From Onchocerca volvulus (lineage: Eukaryota > Nematoda > Chromadorea > Rhabditida > Onchocercidae): DNA of 64,000 nucleotides. Within the stretch, counting starts at the first letter, position 1. Each line of letters begins with the position of its first letter. The DNA lies in assembly GCA_000499405.2 (NCBI GenBank), contig HG738140.1:310001-374000 (forward strand), in the 5' to 3' direction. Below the pieces are notes generated by a model. The model had not been told where the DNA came from. It made no database searches and saw only the letters and a list, made by a program, of their open reading frames with translations. The position numbers were made by a program, and so were the translations under genes. Positions 38,026 through 51,506 of the stretch are shown one piece after another.

Positions 38026-39043
38026 GTGCGTATGCAGTATTTAGGATTGACAATGCACATTGCATATTCAGTAGCATCACCAATTGCACGAAAGATACTA
38101 TTTCTGCATTAATTAAAACATAATAATTGTCTATTTCATAAATGCCAATTATTATGCATAATTTTTAGCTAATTTTGTCATTTCGGGAAAATAAATTCAG
38201 TCTATTTTCATAGATCTGATATAATCGATTATGTCTCACAGCGTAACTTTGGAATTGTAAATCAAATAAATGGCAAATCAGGATTAACATGTTAACTAAA
38301 TAAATTACTGTTAAAGTCCTTAAAAATTTTTGACTAAATTAAAATGTTTACAATCGAAAGATGTATAGAAAATAAAATCAGTGAAAGTTTCGAAGAAAAT
38401 TATAGGAATTTTCAGAGATTTCTATTTTCAAATCTTTTGACAATATGATAATTTCATATCAAAAATGAATTTTCGCTCATTGGTTTTTATAGACGATAAT
38501 GGGAGGCATGTGTATCGAGCGATCATAGATGATTTGGGTCATCGTAGTGTAGTTCGTACCAATTATGGTTCCAATTTGATAGTTGTAATGCTTTGAACGG
38601 ATTGCACTGTCAAACTTAATCTCACATCATTTCTCTTTTCTTTTCGTATAAATGTTGGCGATGTAATATGAATACGTCACATAGAAAATGACTGCTAATA
38701 ATTCCAACCTTAAATATTACTTAAAGAGATATGAATGTGTAAATTTAGTAGAAAAATAAGCATATGATAATGATGTCGGTTGGGAATGACTTAATCGATA
38801 TGCATCTACTGATCTTTTAATTCATTCGTTCTCTTAATTCAATTTTTACTAAAATTGTCATAATGATGGAATTATACATGTAAAAAAATAGATTTTACTT
38901 TTTTTTTTTTTTTGGATTTTAAGAAACATTATGAAGGAAGCCATATTTTTATGTTTTATTCTAAAGACAATGATAAAGTAAGCTATCGTACGCGCGAAAA
39001 ATCGCCACTGGAACCGATGATGAAGAAGGAAAATTTAAGGTGA
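38026..39043 (+). pseudogene. Decayed class-2 lipase paralogue(s)
   Basis: Fragments match the intact gene at 35106-36876. At 38026-38112: AYSVASPIARK, corresponding to AYAVGSPLARK but with the nucleophile Ser present. At about 38239-38292: NFGIVNQINGKSGLTC, and again at about 38540-38625: TNYGSNL, then CNALNGLHCQT in a shifted frame; both correspond to ANYGIV...CNRRTGLHC of exon 4. At 38927-39043: HYEGSHIFMFYSKDNDKVSY, followed by a SPLEPMM...KKE stretch, corresponding to the exon 4-5 junction without an intron. Frameshifts, stops and missing parts rule out a working gene. Two copies of the exon 4 segment suggest more than one decayed duplicate. Confidence 0.65.
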
Positions 39044-39143
39044 ATTTTTGGTTACTTAATTTTCAATTTAATAAAATTTTTAATGATGAAATTGATGATA
39101 ATTTTAGCCTGCAACAAAATCTGGTACTATATGTAGTATCTCA

Positions 39144-40744
39144 TCTATATAAATAAAAATGTAAAAATGCTCCTTGTTTGTCTTTACAAAACTCCGGAAT
39201 TTCTGCACGGATTGCTTTCAAATTTTGATAAAACCTTGCACCGAATACAGCGTGTTTTTATATAAGCATACTTACTTTTTCCACGTATCACGTCCGTAAC
39301 AACTAAAATTAAGTGAGAGATGGAGTGCCGTCTTCTTTTTTTCTTTCATTCTCCCTCTATCTCCCATCTCTCTCTCTCTATTGTCATTCTTATTACATTA
39401 CGTAGATTTATCCAAGGAAAGAACGAAAAAAATGATAAAAAGAATTAAAATGCTTTCTGATATGACAGAAAATATAAAAATTTTTGCATTTGCAGCAAAT
39501 CTAAACAAAAAATTTTAAATATCTGTCAAATTTTGAATTTTAAATTCTTTTTCTTTAATAATTAGCCTGATTTGCTTGAAAAAGGCATCAATTTAACTTC
39601 AAGAAATTTCATTTCATTAATTCTAAATATTTCTTAAGATCAAGCTTTTTGCTCAGTTAATCTTGTCCGACTTAATTTTGATTTAACTTAATTTGATATA
39701 AATTTAATGATAAAATATTAACTCATAATTTTCTTCATTTTTCCATAGATTAAATATTTAAATCTATCAGAAGTATTAGTGACTTATAATTTAGTATAAT
39801 TGATATTCTTTATTTTTTAAGTTTTCTTCATATTATACCTTTATTTGTTTATTCTTATCTCTCTGTCTATATAAATAAAATCTATATGTAAAAATCTAAA
39901 TGTTCCCTGGTATAAATAATAAATCTCCAGAAGTTTTCCACCGATTGCTTTGACTGCGACTATTCCCTCCAACGTTTCAAGTTCTTCATCGATTGATTTG
40001 AAATTTTCATATAGCGTTACATTCGAAAAGGCGCGTGTTTTTAAATAAATAAGGCGAGTAATTTAAGCTTTTCGTTTGTTTTTGCTTTATGAGAGATGTA
40101 ATTCGTTTAACTTTTCGATTTGTGGGAAATGTTGTTGCGTCGCAGAAATACCGAGAGCATGATAGTGCATAATGAAATGTTTCCTTCAATCAGTTTGTGA
40201 ATTATCTCTTCTAATATTAGGCTAATATTACTTCTAATATTGGGTCGTGTCTTGGATTACCTCTTTGTCGTAACTCATTATTCATTTTGACACAACGTTT
40301 CAAGTGTTAACCCACTGATTTGAAATTTTGACACAACGTAACATTCGAATATGCACATTGTTTTTGTATAGATACACATACTTTTTTGACCTGTCACACC
40401 TGTGACGAATAAAAGTAAATGAATGGACTCAATCTATTAAACACGCTTACTTTCTGCAAAATGGACGTGGCCTTTAGTATGCAACGCTCAGTACATTCGG
40501 TAAGGTATGCGCGTATTCCAATGCAACGTTCTGTCAGAATTTCAAAGCAATAGGTAAGCAAGCACTTTCCGATATCTAAAATTTTAAATATAGGTAAGAC
40601 GCGCGTTTAAGAACTTTCGGAATTTTAAGATTTTTGAACAAATGAATATTGACATTTCTATTTACATAGATTAGCTGGAGCCGAACACGCGAGGTGTGGT
40701 AGACTAGCTGGATCAGCAAAGCGAACGTGGCCGGGTCTATCTAG
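39144..40744 (+). mobile_element. Non-autonomous Helitron-like element
   Basis: Begins TCTATATAAATAAAAATG directly after an A and ends GGCCGGGTCTATCTAG directly before a T, matching the 5'-TC, 3'-CTAG and A/T insertion habit of Helitrons. A small hairpin (GCTG-GAT-CAGC) lies about 25 bases before the 3' end. A second 5'-type end (TCTATATAAATAAAA) at 39866 indicates a nested or tandem copy. Internal blocks near 39971 and 40294 repeat the AACGTTTCAAG...GATTTGAAATTTT motif found at 15900-16249. No Rep/helicase coding sequence. Element class is inference. Confidence 0.45.
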
Positions 40745-43321
40745 TTGAGATCATAAAAACCTCAAAGTTTATAAATTCATTATTTATGCTGCAAAATCCA
40801 ATATCATCAATTACAGTGCTTTTTAAGATATAATGGCTTTAGCAGTACTGAAGCGACGTATCATAAAAAGTGGAGTTTGGATGAAACCAATTCTTATTAA
40901 TTATACGGAAAGAATTCTAAATTTCTCCGAAAAAAAAAAAACTATCACCATTGAGTGATTATGATTATTTCAGTGATTACGTGAGGATTTCAAGACTTTT
41001 CAAGGTTTACCAATTGCATGTTCCTAACTCCGAAATTTGTTAATCGCTTTCAAACGAAATGACAATAATTATAATTAATTTTTCTCATGATAATTAATAA
41101 TACTCAACAGTATTAACATCTTAACAAACAACGATAACAACTCGGTATCCAGGAATTTGCTATGAATCAATCAGTTAGCATGAAAATTGTTCCGAAACAA
41201 TATAATCTAGTTATTAAACACCGATATTTGACATAATGAGATATTACATATTAAAGCGGCGCATTTTTATGACATGTGCACGTATTGTATTATAAATGTG
41301 AAATGTGAAAATATCACGCAAATCTGGAATTTAACCAAATGACAAAACATATGCCGACTACATTGACACGTTTGCAAATTCTCTCCTTGGATTATTGATA
41401 GATTTCATCGCAACGGTAAAATTTTTCCTTAGTTATATTAACAAATAATATTTGTGATAGATAAGTGACAATTCAAAGATTTATTTCCTAAATGATTTTT
41501 GAAAATTTCAAATCAGTGAAAGTTTATTAAAAGCATTTCAAACCTTCCTAGGAGATAAATTCCTGGTGATTATGAGCAGTTTTTTTTAGTTTACTAAGAA
41601 GTATATCATTTGATCCTAAATTGATCATTGCGAGATCACCACTCAATTATGTTTGTTAATTCTAAATGTTTTCCTACTCCGCATATTAAGATATATTCTA
41701 CTAGAAATCTTTCTTTTTTTTTTTTTTTTTGCATAATATCTGTTAAACGAAAATGAAAAGAAGTGAAAGAGATCAGTAATTCTATGTATATATGAATTTT
41801 AGACTCAAAAGAGTCAGTTTCAGAGTTACCACTTTGGTTATACCTAGTGGCAGTATATGCTCATCATGGCTTTTCCGCATAGCGTCCACAGATTTTTGTG
41901 GAAATAACCATTCATATATTGAGAGTGTTTTCTTATTTGAAAATTAATTATCACTCTCTCACCAAATGTTGATCGAAGAGATACTGAAAAAAATAATTGT
42001 CATTATTAAAAAATTTACAATTAATTTTATCATGCACTGGATAATCACTATATTTTCATCGTGATTTTCCACTTCCCAGAATCATAAACACCTTAGGTTT
42101 GCCAGTTTGCAGTGTATCCATCAATCATTGAATGATATTCAATCATGCACTGGCAAAAGATAACGTAAAAAAAGGAAAAAAAGAAACAATATATGCTGGA
42201 TGCACTCGGATAAATTTTGTGAAGATTTCATAGAAAGCTTTCGATTTTAAAAAACGTTTTCATGGATAAACGGATAAACTGAAGAACCAGTCAATACTGG
42301 ACAAAAAGTGAAGCAAAAAAAGAGGAAAAACGATCCATAGCGTCTTATATCACATAACAATAAACACCAGTCTCATACAACATCGTATTGTCAAAGTTAA
42401 TCCCGAAGAAAGAGAAAAAAATTTTTTTTTCTGAAAGAACTTCTTGGACTGCACGGCACACATACTGATCAATGAACTTTCGGTAGTTTCAACTTTTCCT
42501 CAGCCATTGCGATAATTTTGCCCAACCGAATCCTTCAATCTAAAAGTATTTGAAACGAAATGCTTCAAATCATCATCTACTTATGACATACCCATTATGA
42601 GAACAACAAACTAACTAATAATACTACAGCAGCATATAACGATACAAGAATCTTGAAAGCAACAGCCAAGGATGACGTGCGACATGTCCTTTCCCAACTT
42701 CCTAAGAAATGACAAAATAATCCTAATTGAAAATTGAAATGACAAAATTCTTTCCGTAAATGGAAAATATACAAGCGGAAGTTACATATCGCACTAACTT
42801 AAACCGAGCAATAATAAATAAAACAAAGAAAGGAGCAAAACACTGAAGAATGACATAGAATACAAGAACAGAAAGAAACGTAAATTCATCGTTGCGCAAA
42901 CAGGAAGGAAAGAAGCACTTGCTGGTACACGACAATCGAAAATTTCGTTTCATATTTTGCATTTAATATGAAATGAAGCCAGAATGAATATGAAAACTGC
43001 GTGACATGATGAATTATTATCTAGACCACTCTTTAATTAGCTATGTGGTACAAAGTCAGACTTACGAATCTCAGTCATTAAGATTTGTACCCCAGAAAAT
43101 GGGAAGGAATATTCGATGTCAACTATCTTACCCAGTAAGATTAATCAGCATCTTTTGTCACTAGAAAAAAAAAAAACAGTCGGTTTTTAACTTCTAAAAT
43201 AAAACCGACAAAAAATTTCGTTTTGACATCAAATTAAGACGTAAAATTAGGAAAGAGTAAATCCAGAAAACAAACAACTAATTGGAAGAAAAGATTGACT
43301 TGTGCAAAGAAATAATGACAA

Positions 43322-46300
43322 CTAGTTGAGCAATGATTGATAGAGATTTTTGCCAAATGATAACTGACACGATTTGAGCTCATCCATCAACGAATCCGAA
43401 TGTAAATCCTTGATTTCATCAAATGCCATTCCTGTCGACGATACCTGCCCATCGCGATCATGTTCTATTTCTACCTATAATCGAGTAAATAATACTGCTA
43501 AAGCTTTTCTTCACTAAAAAATAAATTTCATAAAAAAAGAAATAATTCTTCTTGCAAATAAGATGACAATAAATATTACTGATTTTGTTTTTCGCTTTCC
43601 GATCCAATTAGAATCTAATGAACCGAAAAAATTATAACACCTGAAAATAAGAAATATAACATACGAGTCGTTTGAGCACATTGACGAGAAGGGCGTTTGG
43701 CTTCCTTGAATCAGCATCAGCATTCTTGAATGCTTCCTTGAAATCACCCAGTGATGGTCGAGGACCTTCGAAATGTTGCACTTCACACATTATTGACCAA
43801 CTTATTACTTCCGCAACACATTCCCATATCCTCATGTTATCCTCCCACAGTTCCATTTCTACCACCTGTGTGCAATAATCTGCGATTCTGCAAATGCTTG
43901 ATTAGATTCTAATATCGATGAAAAATTGTTATTTGGAAATTGCAAGTAAAAGAGTTAACAGGATTTAATTAAACATACTTTGCTTCTTTCTCATTATTTT
44001 TATTTATTGAGAAATTAATTCTTTTCAGCAACAGAAATGTCTCAATAAAGTTCAAGTCATTAAACCACACAACTTTGACGATCGATAATCATTATTTATA
44101 TCTCTTTTATCATCTTAATTATGGTTGCTTCTTTCAATATCAAATATTATCTGAGAAAAAAATACGCAAACAAAAAGTTTTTAACAGTGCAAAACAAACC
44201 CTCGAAGAGCATGTCCTTTGATATCAGGTCGTTGCATACATCTACATATAACTTGGCCAACATAACGCCTCCGTGGATTTCGTATATCTCCATTAGTTTT
44301 TTCAACACCTATCTTCATCAACAGTCGAAATGCCTGTCGAACACGACGCAAGTCTGCATTTAATATCCTCTCATCGATCATTATTTCCATGATTGCTTGG
44401 AATAGCTGCAAGTTAAACATGATGATGCGAAATAACAATATACTTCAATAAATGAATTAATATGAAATGGTTACTTGAATATGGAAGCGAAAAAGGAATA
44501 TTCCTAAAATAGCCCAACTTTTCATTTTCTAAATTTTTAATCTTTAATTAAGCAAAACTATATAAGAATTTTGGCTTAGAATAAAACTTTCCGATACTGT
44601 AAGATAAAGAAAAATTATAATTGTAAAACAATACAGTAAATAACATCATTTTCTGGCCTTCAGATTAAAAAAAAAATATCACTTGTTCAATATTTGTGCA
44701 ATCGGAAAAATATTCATGTATTTCTCGGTACAATGATCCAAACATTTCCTTCTCATCCAATTCATTTCCTCTGCTAACTTGGCTTCCGTCTTTTTTTTCA
44801 TCATCTACAGTTAATGATGGTGGTGATGATGAACCACCAGCTGCTATACCCGCATATCCACGCCTTAATGCGTTAGTGCTTGCACTCTGCGTTACAGCGC
44901 TTGCTGCTGCGATGGCCTAAATGGCAGTTCCAAATGAATTATATTACCAGTCAAATGATCAAAGATTTTATTTTCTAATTATGAGCAGTTAGTAGAAGAA
45001 ACTTACTGCACTGCGTTCATCGTCTCTAGAATGTTTCCTAGATTCTGATGGTTCTCTGCTAGATGGTTGAGAATTGTCTCTAGAAGCTAATGAGCCACGA
45101 CCCGCTCCACGACCAAGTGTACCACGAGATAACAAATTCCTATCCATCTGCTGTCCCCCGCCAATCGCACCACCTGCAAATGGAGGTCGGCGTGCACCAA
45201 GTGACTGCGGCTGATCGACCTATAACAATGCATCTACAAGATATCTACAACTTATATCACAAAGATAATCCAATCAATCATAATTATAGTCAGTATTCAG
45301 ATTTATGATACAAAATTAAAGAAATTAAATTTGATAAATCTGTTAACTCTAAATAAGTGTAATCCACCATCAGAAATGCAATTCAAATTGAAATAGCCGA
45401 AAGACACATGGCAGAAAATCAAAGAAAAAAAACGATTAGTAAATTAACAACATACACTATTTAGAGTTTGATTTTTTCTACTAGCAGTATTAGCAACAAG
45501 ATTAGCAGCTCCAGCAGCTCGCGCTTTCTGATCGCGACTTGGCTCTCCAACTCTTGATCCGTATTGACGACCATCCTGCGACTGCCTTCCAATCAATACC
45601 GGTCTCTGGTTTCGCTTATCCAACGAGGTACGACCCTCATATCGTTTTTTATTGGCATACTGCAAAGAATTCTTCGAAAATTCAAGCAAAATAGGATAAG
45701 TTTTTTTCAAAACTTGCAAGAACATTGTTGTTCACACTGTAAACTTTGAAGAACGTACTTGTTCACGTTGTAACCTGTTTGCCATTTCTTCCCTTCGAGC
45801 TTCATCATGTACTTCTTCTAGAGTTTTTGGTCCACTTTCAGATGTTCGTGGTACCCATTTATTCTGAAAAAAAGAAATAAAAAGTTTTTTTTGGACAATT
45901 TGAAAAAATCCAAATTGATTTAAATCAATCGGCATAATAATTATTTATGCTGGATGTACATGTCGAAAACTACTAGACTATCAGTGGTTTCAGTAAGTAT
46001 ATACGAAATCTACACATAAAATATAGTTAGGAAGTATAAGAACTGTGTAAATAAAAATTGTAATCTATTATCAAGATAAGCATAGCTAACTGGAAACTAG
46101 TTAGACAAATTTAAGCTATTTTCATTCTAAGATTACTTGAAAAAAGATTTAGAAACGAACATTTCTAAGATCGATAAGATTAAGGATCAAAAACCGGACG
46201 CGATTTGATACTTTTGTCGAAACTTCTTTAAGATGTTCGAAATAAAGATTCGTATTAAATTCCTCGTGTTTTTGTGCTTCCTGAGGATGATCTTGCTGTG

Positions 46301-49169
46301 CACTCTGCACATGTGAATCCGATGATCCTGACTGATAATTTGCATGTTGCTGTTGCTGAAACTGACGATCAGCCAACTTGCCTACCGATTCAAGCATTTT
46401 GACCGCACATTCTATACTTTCTTCATCACCATCCTATAAAAGATATCAATATTTGATATATCGCCATTCACAGTAATTTTGGAATGTTTTAAAATTAGAA
46501 TGCATCAGAAGATCTACAGTCAAGTAGCAAGTTAGAAAAAGAATTGGCAATGGCCACGATATTAAAGAATTCTAACCATCTTCAAATTAAACTTGTAAAT
46601 TTTTATTTTAAATCAACAAACTTCGTATATGTTCTCAAATACTAACCGGTGATTCACTATGATTTTTGAGCAAATGCACTATACACCAATTCAAAATCCG
46701 TGGTACTATCAATTCATGTCTAAATAATTGTCCAATAAATCCTATATTGCCTAACATTCGTCGCCGTTCTCGCGCTTCCATTTCCATCAGTTCTATCTTT
46801 AATTCTCGTTTCTTTCTCTCCTACAAAAAATGAAGTTAATTCCAAACGAGAATATGGTGTAATACTTCGCTCACCTACATGATTCATAAATATATTAAAA
46901 TTTTGTTATAAACATAGTTCCTGTGATCAGTGTTTCTTCCATTATTAAAAGTAATTTAAATAAGTTTTAAAAAAATCTCAACACCAGATAAAATATTAGA
47001 GTTAATCATATTAAGCGCAATTCTTTTTTTTTTTTTTTTTTTTTTTGGTGAATTGAAGGTCAGCCGGAGTTATCTTTGAATACTATGATTTTGGGCTTGC
47101 ATACTATGAGTACTGGTTCTTTGTTGAGCAAAAAGTATTACACTTTGTGATATACATCCATAAAAATGCTCTCACTTTCTGCAAGACCGAAATCATTTTT
47201 TTCAGGTATTATTCTAACTTTCGAGCTATTAATTTTATCGTAGCTACTCAGTATATTAATAAAATGTGCTATAAAAATAGCATAAAAGACAACACATAGT
47301 ATTAAAAAAAATTGTATAAAAAACAATGTCATTTTCAAATTTGATTAATACTTGTCCTCCTTTACTCAAATCCGTTCTTTCGTTACTATATTTATCTTCT
47401 CCTGTTCTTTAATACTTTCATTCTTATTTAAAATCTGCAGATAAATTACAAATACAAATAACATGCTTACATCAGTTTCTTTCTCCATTTCAGTTTTCTT
47501 ATTGTTGATTTCAGACATCCGTTTCTCCTCGAAAGTATTCTGACATCGAGTCAATAATGCACTTCGAAATTTTGATTTATCCTTTGATTCTTTCGATTCT
47601 TTTACCACTTGCATTTTGCAAAGGTCACTGAAACATACTCCATTCTTTTCTACTAATTTCTAGTTTTAGTAAATCTTTTCACAAAGTTTATATTTTTTTA
47701 TTTGTAGCAAAATACAAAAAGCACATATGAAAAATTTATCAAGATATTTTTCTTATCTCAACTTATCCTTTTGCAACTGATTCTGACTTTGAGTTTATAT
47801 TTTACGCAATTCAGAAGAACAAAATAAGAAGTTTAAAGAAAAAAAAAAAAGAGCACAACTAGTTATGAAATCGCAAACTTAATTATTTTCACTAAATTCA
47901 TAACATCCCTAACATTTTTGCCTTTTTAATCGACTTGATTTATTGTTGTTTTAGAGAAATGAATATTATATTTTAAATGAAGAGTCAGAAAACTCACCTA
48001 TAGAGAGCACAAAAATTCGGTTCTTCAACAGCCTTATCGAAGATAATGTTAATCACTTCACCCATTTGTTCCTTGTTTTTATAAACTTCAAAACGTAAGA
48101 AATCTCGTGACAGTTCATCGAATGTTGATGGCGTTAATTTATTTAATAAACTGCGCACATTCTTATATAATTTCTGTAACAGATTATCTTGTAATCAAAT
48201 GAAATATATTGTTTGAACAAAATTGCATAAATTCAGTCTGTCATACAGGAATACTTGTCAATAGAAAATATAAAAGAAGCTATGCAAAGCTTCATAATAC
48301 TATTTATCAAACGATAACCAGCATCATTTGATACAACAATTCTCAATTAACAAGGGAATCTCCTTTATTTTTACCTGATTAGCATCAATATTTCTTTCCG
48401 GCTTCCATGCATTTTCAGCTTTATGTAATTTCACCGGTTCACGATTAGGTCGATCAATTGATGGCCGATTTACTGCTGACTAAAATCAGCATGAATTTAA
48501 TTGTACGAGTGTTAAAGTTAAACATCAAAATAATGCATGATCAGTACAACAAAACTGGAAAATAAAATTAATTACGAACCCTTTTCCGATCACGCTCACG
48601 TTGATTTGAATGTGTCCTATCGCTAAGTCTTCCATGATACTAGAATATATAGATTAATTCAATACATAAAATTATCATGCATTTTTGTAGCATATAATCT
48701 TTTAAAATATCTATATAATCTATTGGGATCTCGTGATCCAACTTCTTGTAATTTTCGGGTTCTCCCTTCGTTTTTTTACCAGCGCAAAAAAATCCGAGAA
48801 AAGTACACATGACTTTTCATTGATAAAAGGATTATCAGTTCCACCTTAATTTTTTATATCTGGTAACATTCGATTAAAGAAAACAATTATTAAAGAACAA
48901 ACTGCTTTCGGTTTTGATTGACTTTTATCTACCCAACCGGGTATAAATCGAGCACCAGGACCGGATGCACTATCGAAACGACGCTAAAAAGTAGATGAAT
49001 AAAATGATTAATAAACATTTTCTTTTAAAGATATTTAATATTTGAAAGTCTGCTCCATTAGTTCAACACGTCATGTACCGTATAGATTACCTTATAAGGA
49101 TGATGCCATACTGATTACAAAAAAAAAGTGCTGAACATATCAAAATCTTAAGTGTTTTTTAAATCTTAA

Positions 49170-49221
<52 letters not shown>

Positions 49222-51441
49222 ACGAGCATATTTAAATACTTGAATTACATATCTGATAATAAATTTCAATAAATAAACGAAGGTCCAACTTGACGGTCGC
49301 CAATGGTGCCATTAGCTGGTGCCGAAGCAATGTCGATGCCAAGATCTTTCAAATCGGATACTTTTACAGGCAACACAGAATCCAGAAAGATATCTTTTAC
49401 TATATCACGAATCAGAAACAAATAATCATGACCGTATATGCGCTCATTCAACTGAACATTATTCTGAAAAAAATTATCATCATTACAAAGATTATAACCA
49501 GAAGCTAAGCCCTCCACACTGACTGAATTCTACTCTAACCTATCATTTTGAACAAAGACATGACATGAACTTTGTTAAAATTGTTTTTCAATATAATAGG
49601 TATTTTTCGAAACTAACTTCGTTCTGCAACATCTCCTTTTGTTTAGCAATATATTCCTGTTTTTTCCTCTCTCGCGCAGCCTCAGGACTTTCCTCTACTT
49701 CAGAAAATTTCTCATCTTTTTCGGTTTCTTCTTCATGTAATATTTCAACAACAGAATGACCCCTGAAAAAAAAGAAGCGATTGTTAAAATAATCAATTTA
49801 TGGTATTTATATTTTGATTATCACAGTACAATGATTTCTCAAACTTGATTCGAGAAAAAAATTTACCTTTTCTCTTCATTGTCGATTCAAGAACGAAAAA
49901 AACAGTTTTTTCAATCCCTAGCACTAAAAAATAAAAAAACATTGACTTACTGCATTGAAAGCAGACGAATGTTATCATCAGTGTCTGCTCCCTGGAACGA
50001 CTGATGTTTTTGATGTTCTTCTTCATCTTCTTCATCCTCTTCATCATCTTCTTGACATTGCTCTTGTTTCACCAATTCATCTGTTACTATGATAGCAGTT
50101 CCCACAATTTGTTCCGTATCATCTTTCGTAATGACCGGTGTCACCATTTCAATATTCTGTCGAGATTCCTTTTCCTGCTTGTTATCTTGTTTAATTCGTT
50201 CATCTAATTCTAAATAGATTTTATATAGGAGATCGTCGAATTTAATGCATCAACTTATAAAGCAGTAAAAGTTTTGTAAGTTATTTTTTTTCACAACAGG
50301 CATTATTCTGCAAAATTTCTCGTGAATATCTATTTATATATTTTTTCCTACATTTTCTTTGATTACTCAAACAGACCTTGCGGTTTAACTGATATTATCG
50401 ATTCAGTTCCTTCTACTGATTTCGGTACTTCTACGACCAAAACTTTTGTTTCTTCTACCGATAGTTCAGGTGGAGCACTCCTTTCGATCTTAAACATAAG
50501 ATATGTAAATGCAAATTTGCAAAAAAAAAAAAAAAAAAAGAAAGAAAAAAGAAAAAAAACTTATTAAATATTTAAAAGTAATCAGCTCAAAATCTTTCAT
50601 AAAAACAAAGCACAATGGTGAATCTTCACTTAACACCACAGCTCCATATTTTTTGGAAACCGATACCTCCTTAGATGGTAGTATTATAGTTGATTCTGGA
50701 GGAGCTGATGTCGACGGCCGTGGCACTACATTAACGACTGCATCGTTTTGCACTGCTTGCACCGGAAGAGGTGCAGCATTGATCGTAGGTGGTGGAGTAG
50801 ATATCACGGAAGTGACAGCATTAGTTCCACCTAATACTGATTGCGCAACTTGCATTGTAAATTTCTGAGATGCATTTGAAGGAAACGATGATGATTGCTC
50901 ACGTTTCACGTCCTGTCCTGACGAAGGAGCTCTCTTGCCACCTGCAAATATAAAATTCACATATATTTCTGAAAAAGAAAACAAAATGAAACTTTTCACA
51001 ATTTCTTTTTCACGGAACAATTATCAATGCATGCAAAGAAACAGAATATTTTAAAACACTTTCAGCTCTCCGCTTTTTTTTTCTTCCTCTTCTCTTTCAA
51101 AGCAAGATATCGATGACCTATTTTCGTTCAAAAATTTTTTTTTTACAATTTTAGGAGCAGGAGCAATAATATTGAGATGGTAGATGAAAATCAAAGACTC
51201 AAAATAATGACCAATTCAAAACAGAAGATAGGCAATCCGTTCTACTTTCTATTTCAGGCTTACGAGTTCTAAATGAAAATCTAAACTTTCTATCATGTAA
51301 ACTGGATTAAATAATCAAAACGTGAATGATTCAATGAAAACTCGTAAATCTGATATATCCTCTCAAAAAATCATCTAAACACTGTACTCCCATCCCGTTC
51401 TTTCTTCCCAGAAAAATAAGATCTCATGAAATCTCAAACGG

Positions 51442-51506
<65 letters not shown>

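Larger units (their letters stand above)
36885..43321. other. Convergent intergenic region between lipase and eIF4G genes
   Basis: About 6.4 kb. Contains decayed lipase exons (38026-39043) and Helitron-like repeats (39144-40744). The part from about 40750 to 43300 is A+T-rich with no recognised gene. Confidence 0.65.

Noticed and set aside
39361..39381. CT-rich repeat as a CRISPR or satellite array
   Set aside because: Only a short CT run inside the Helitron-like region; no regular repeat-spacer structure exists anywhere in the window.
50509..50868. 119-codon + strand frame
   Set aside because: Antisense shadow of eIF4G exon 50667-50941 plus an A run.
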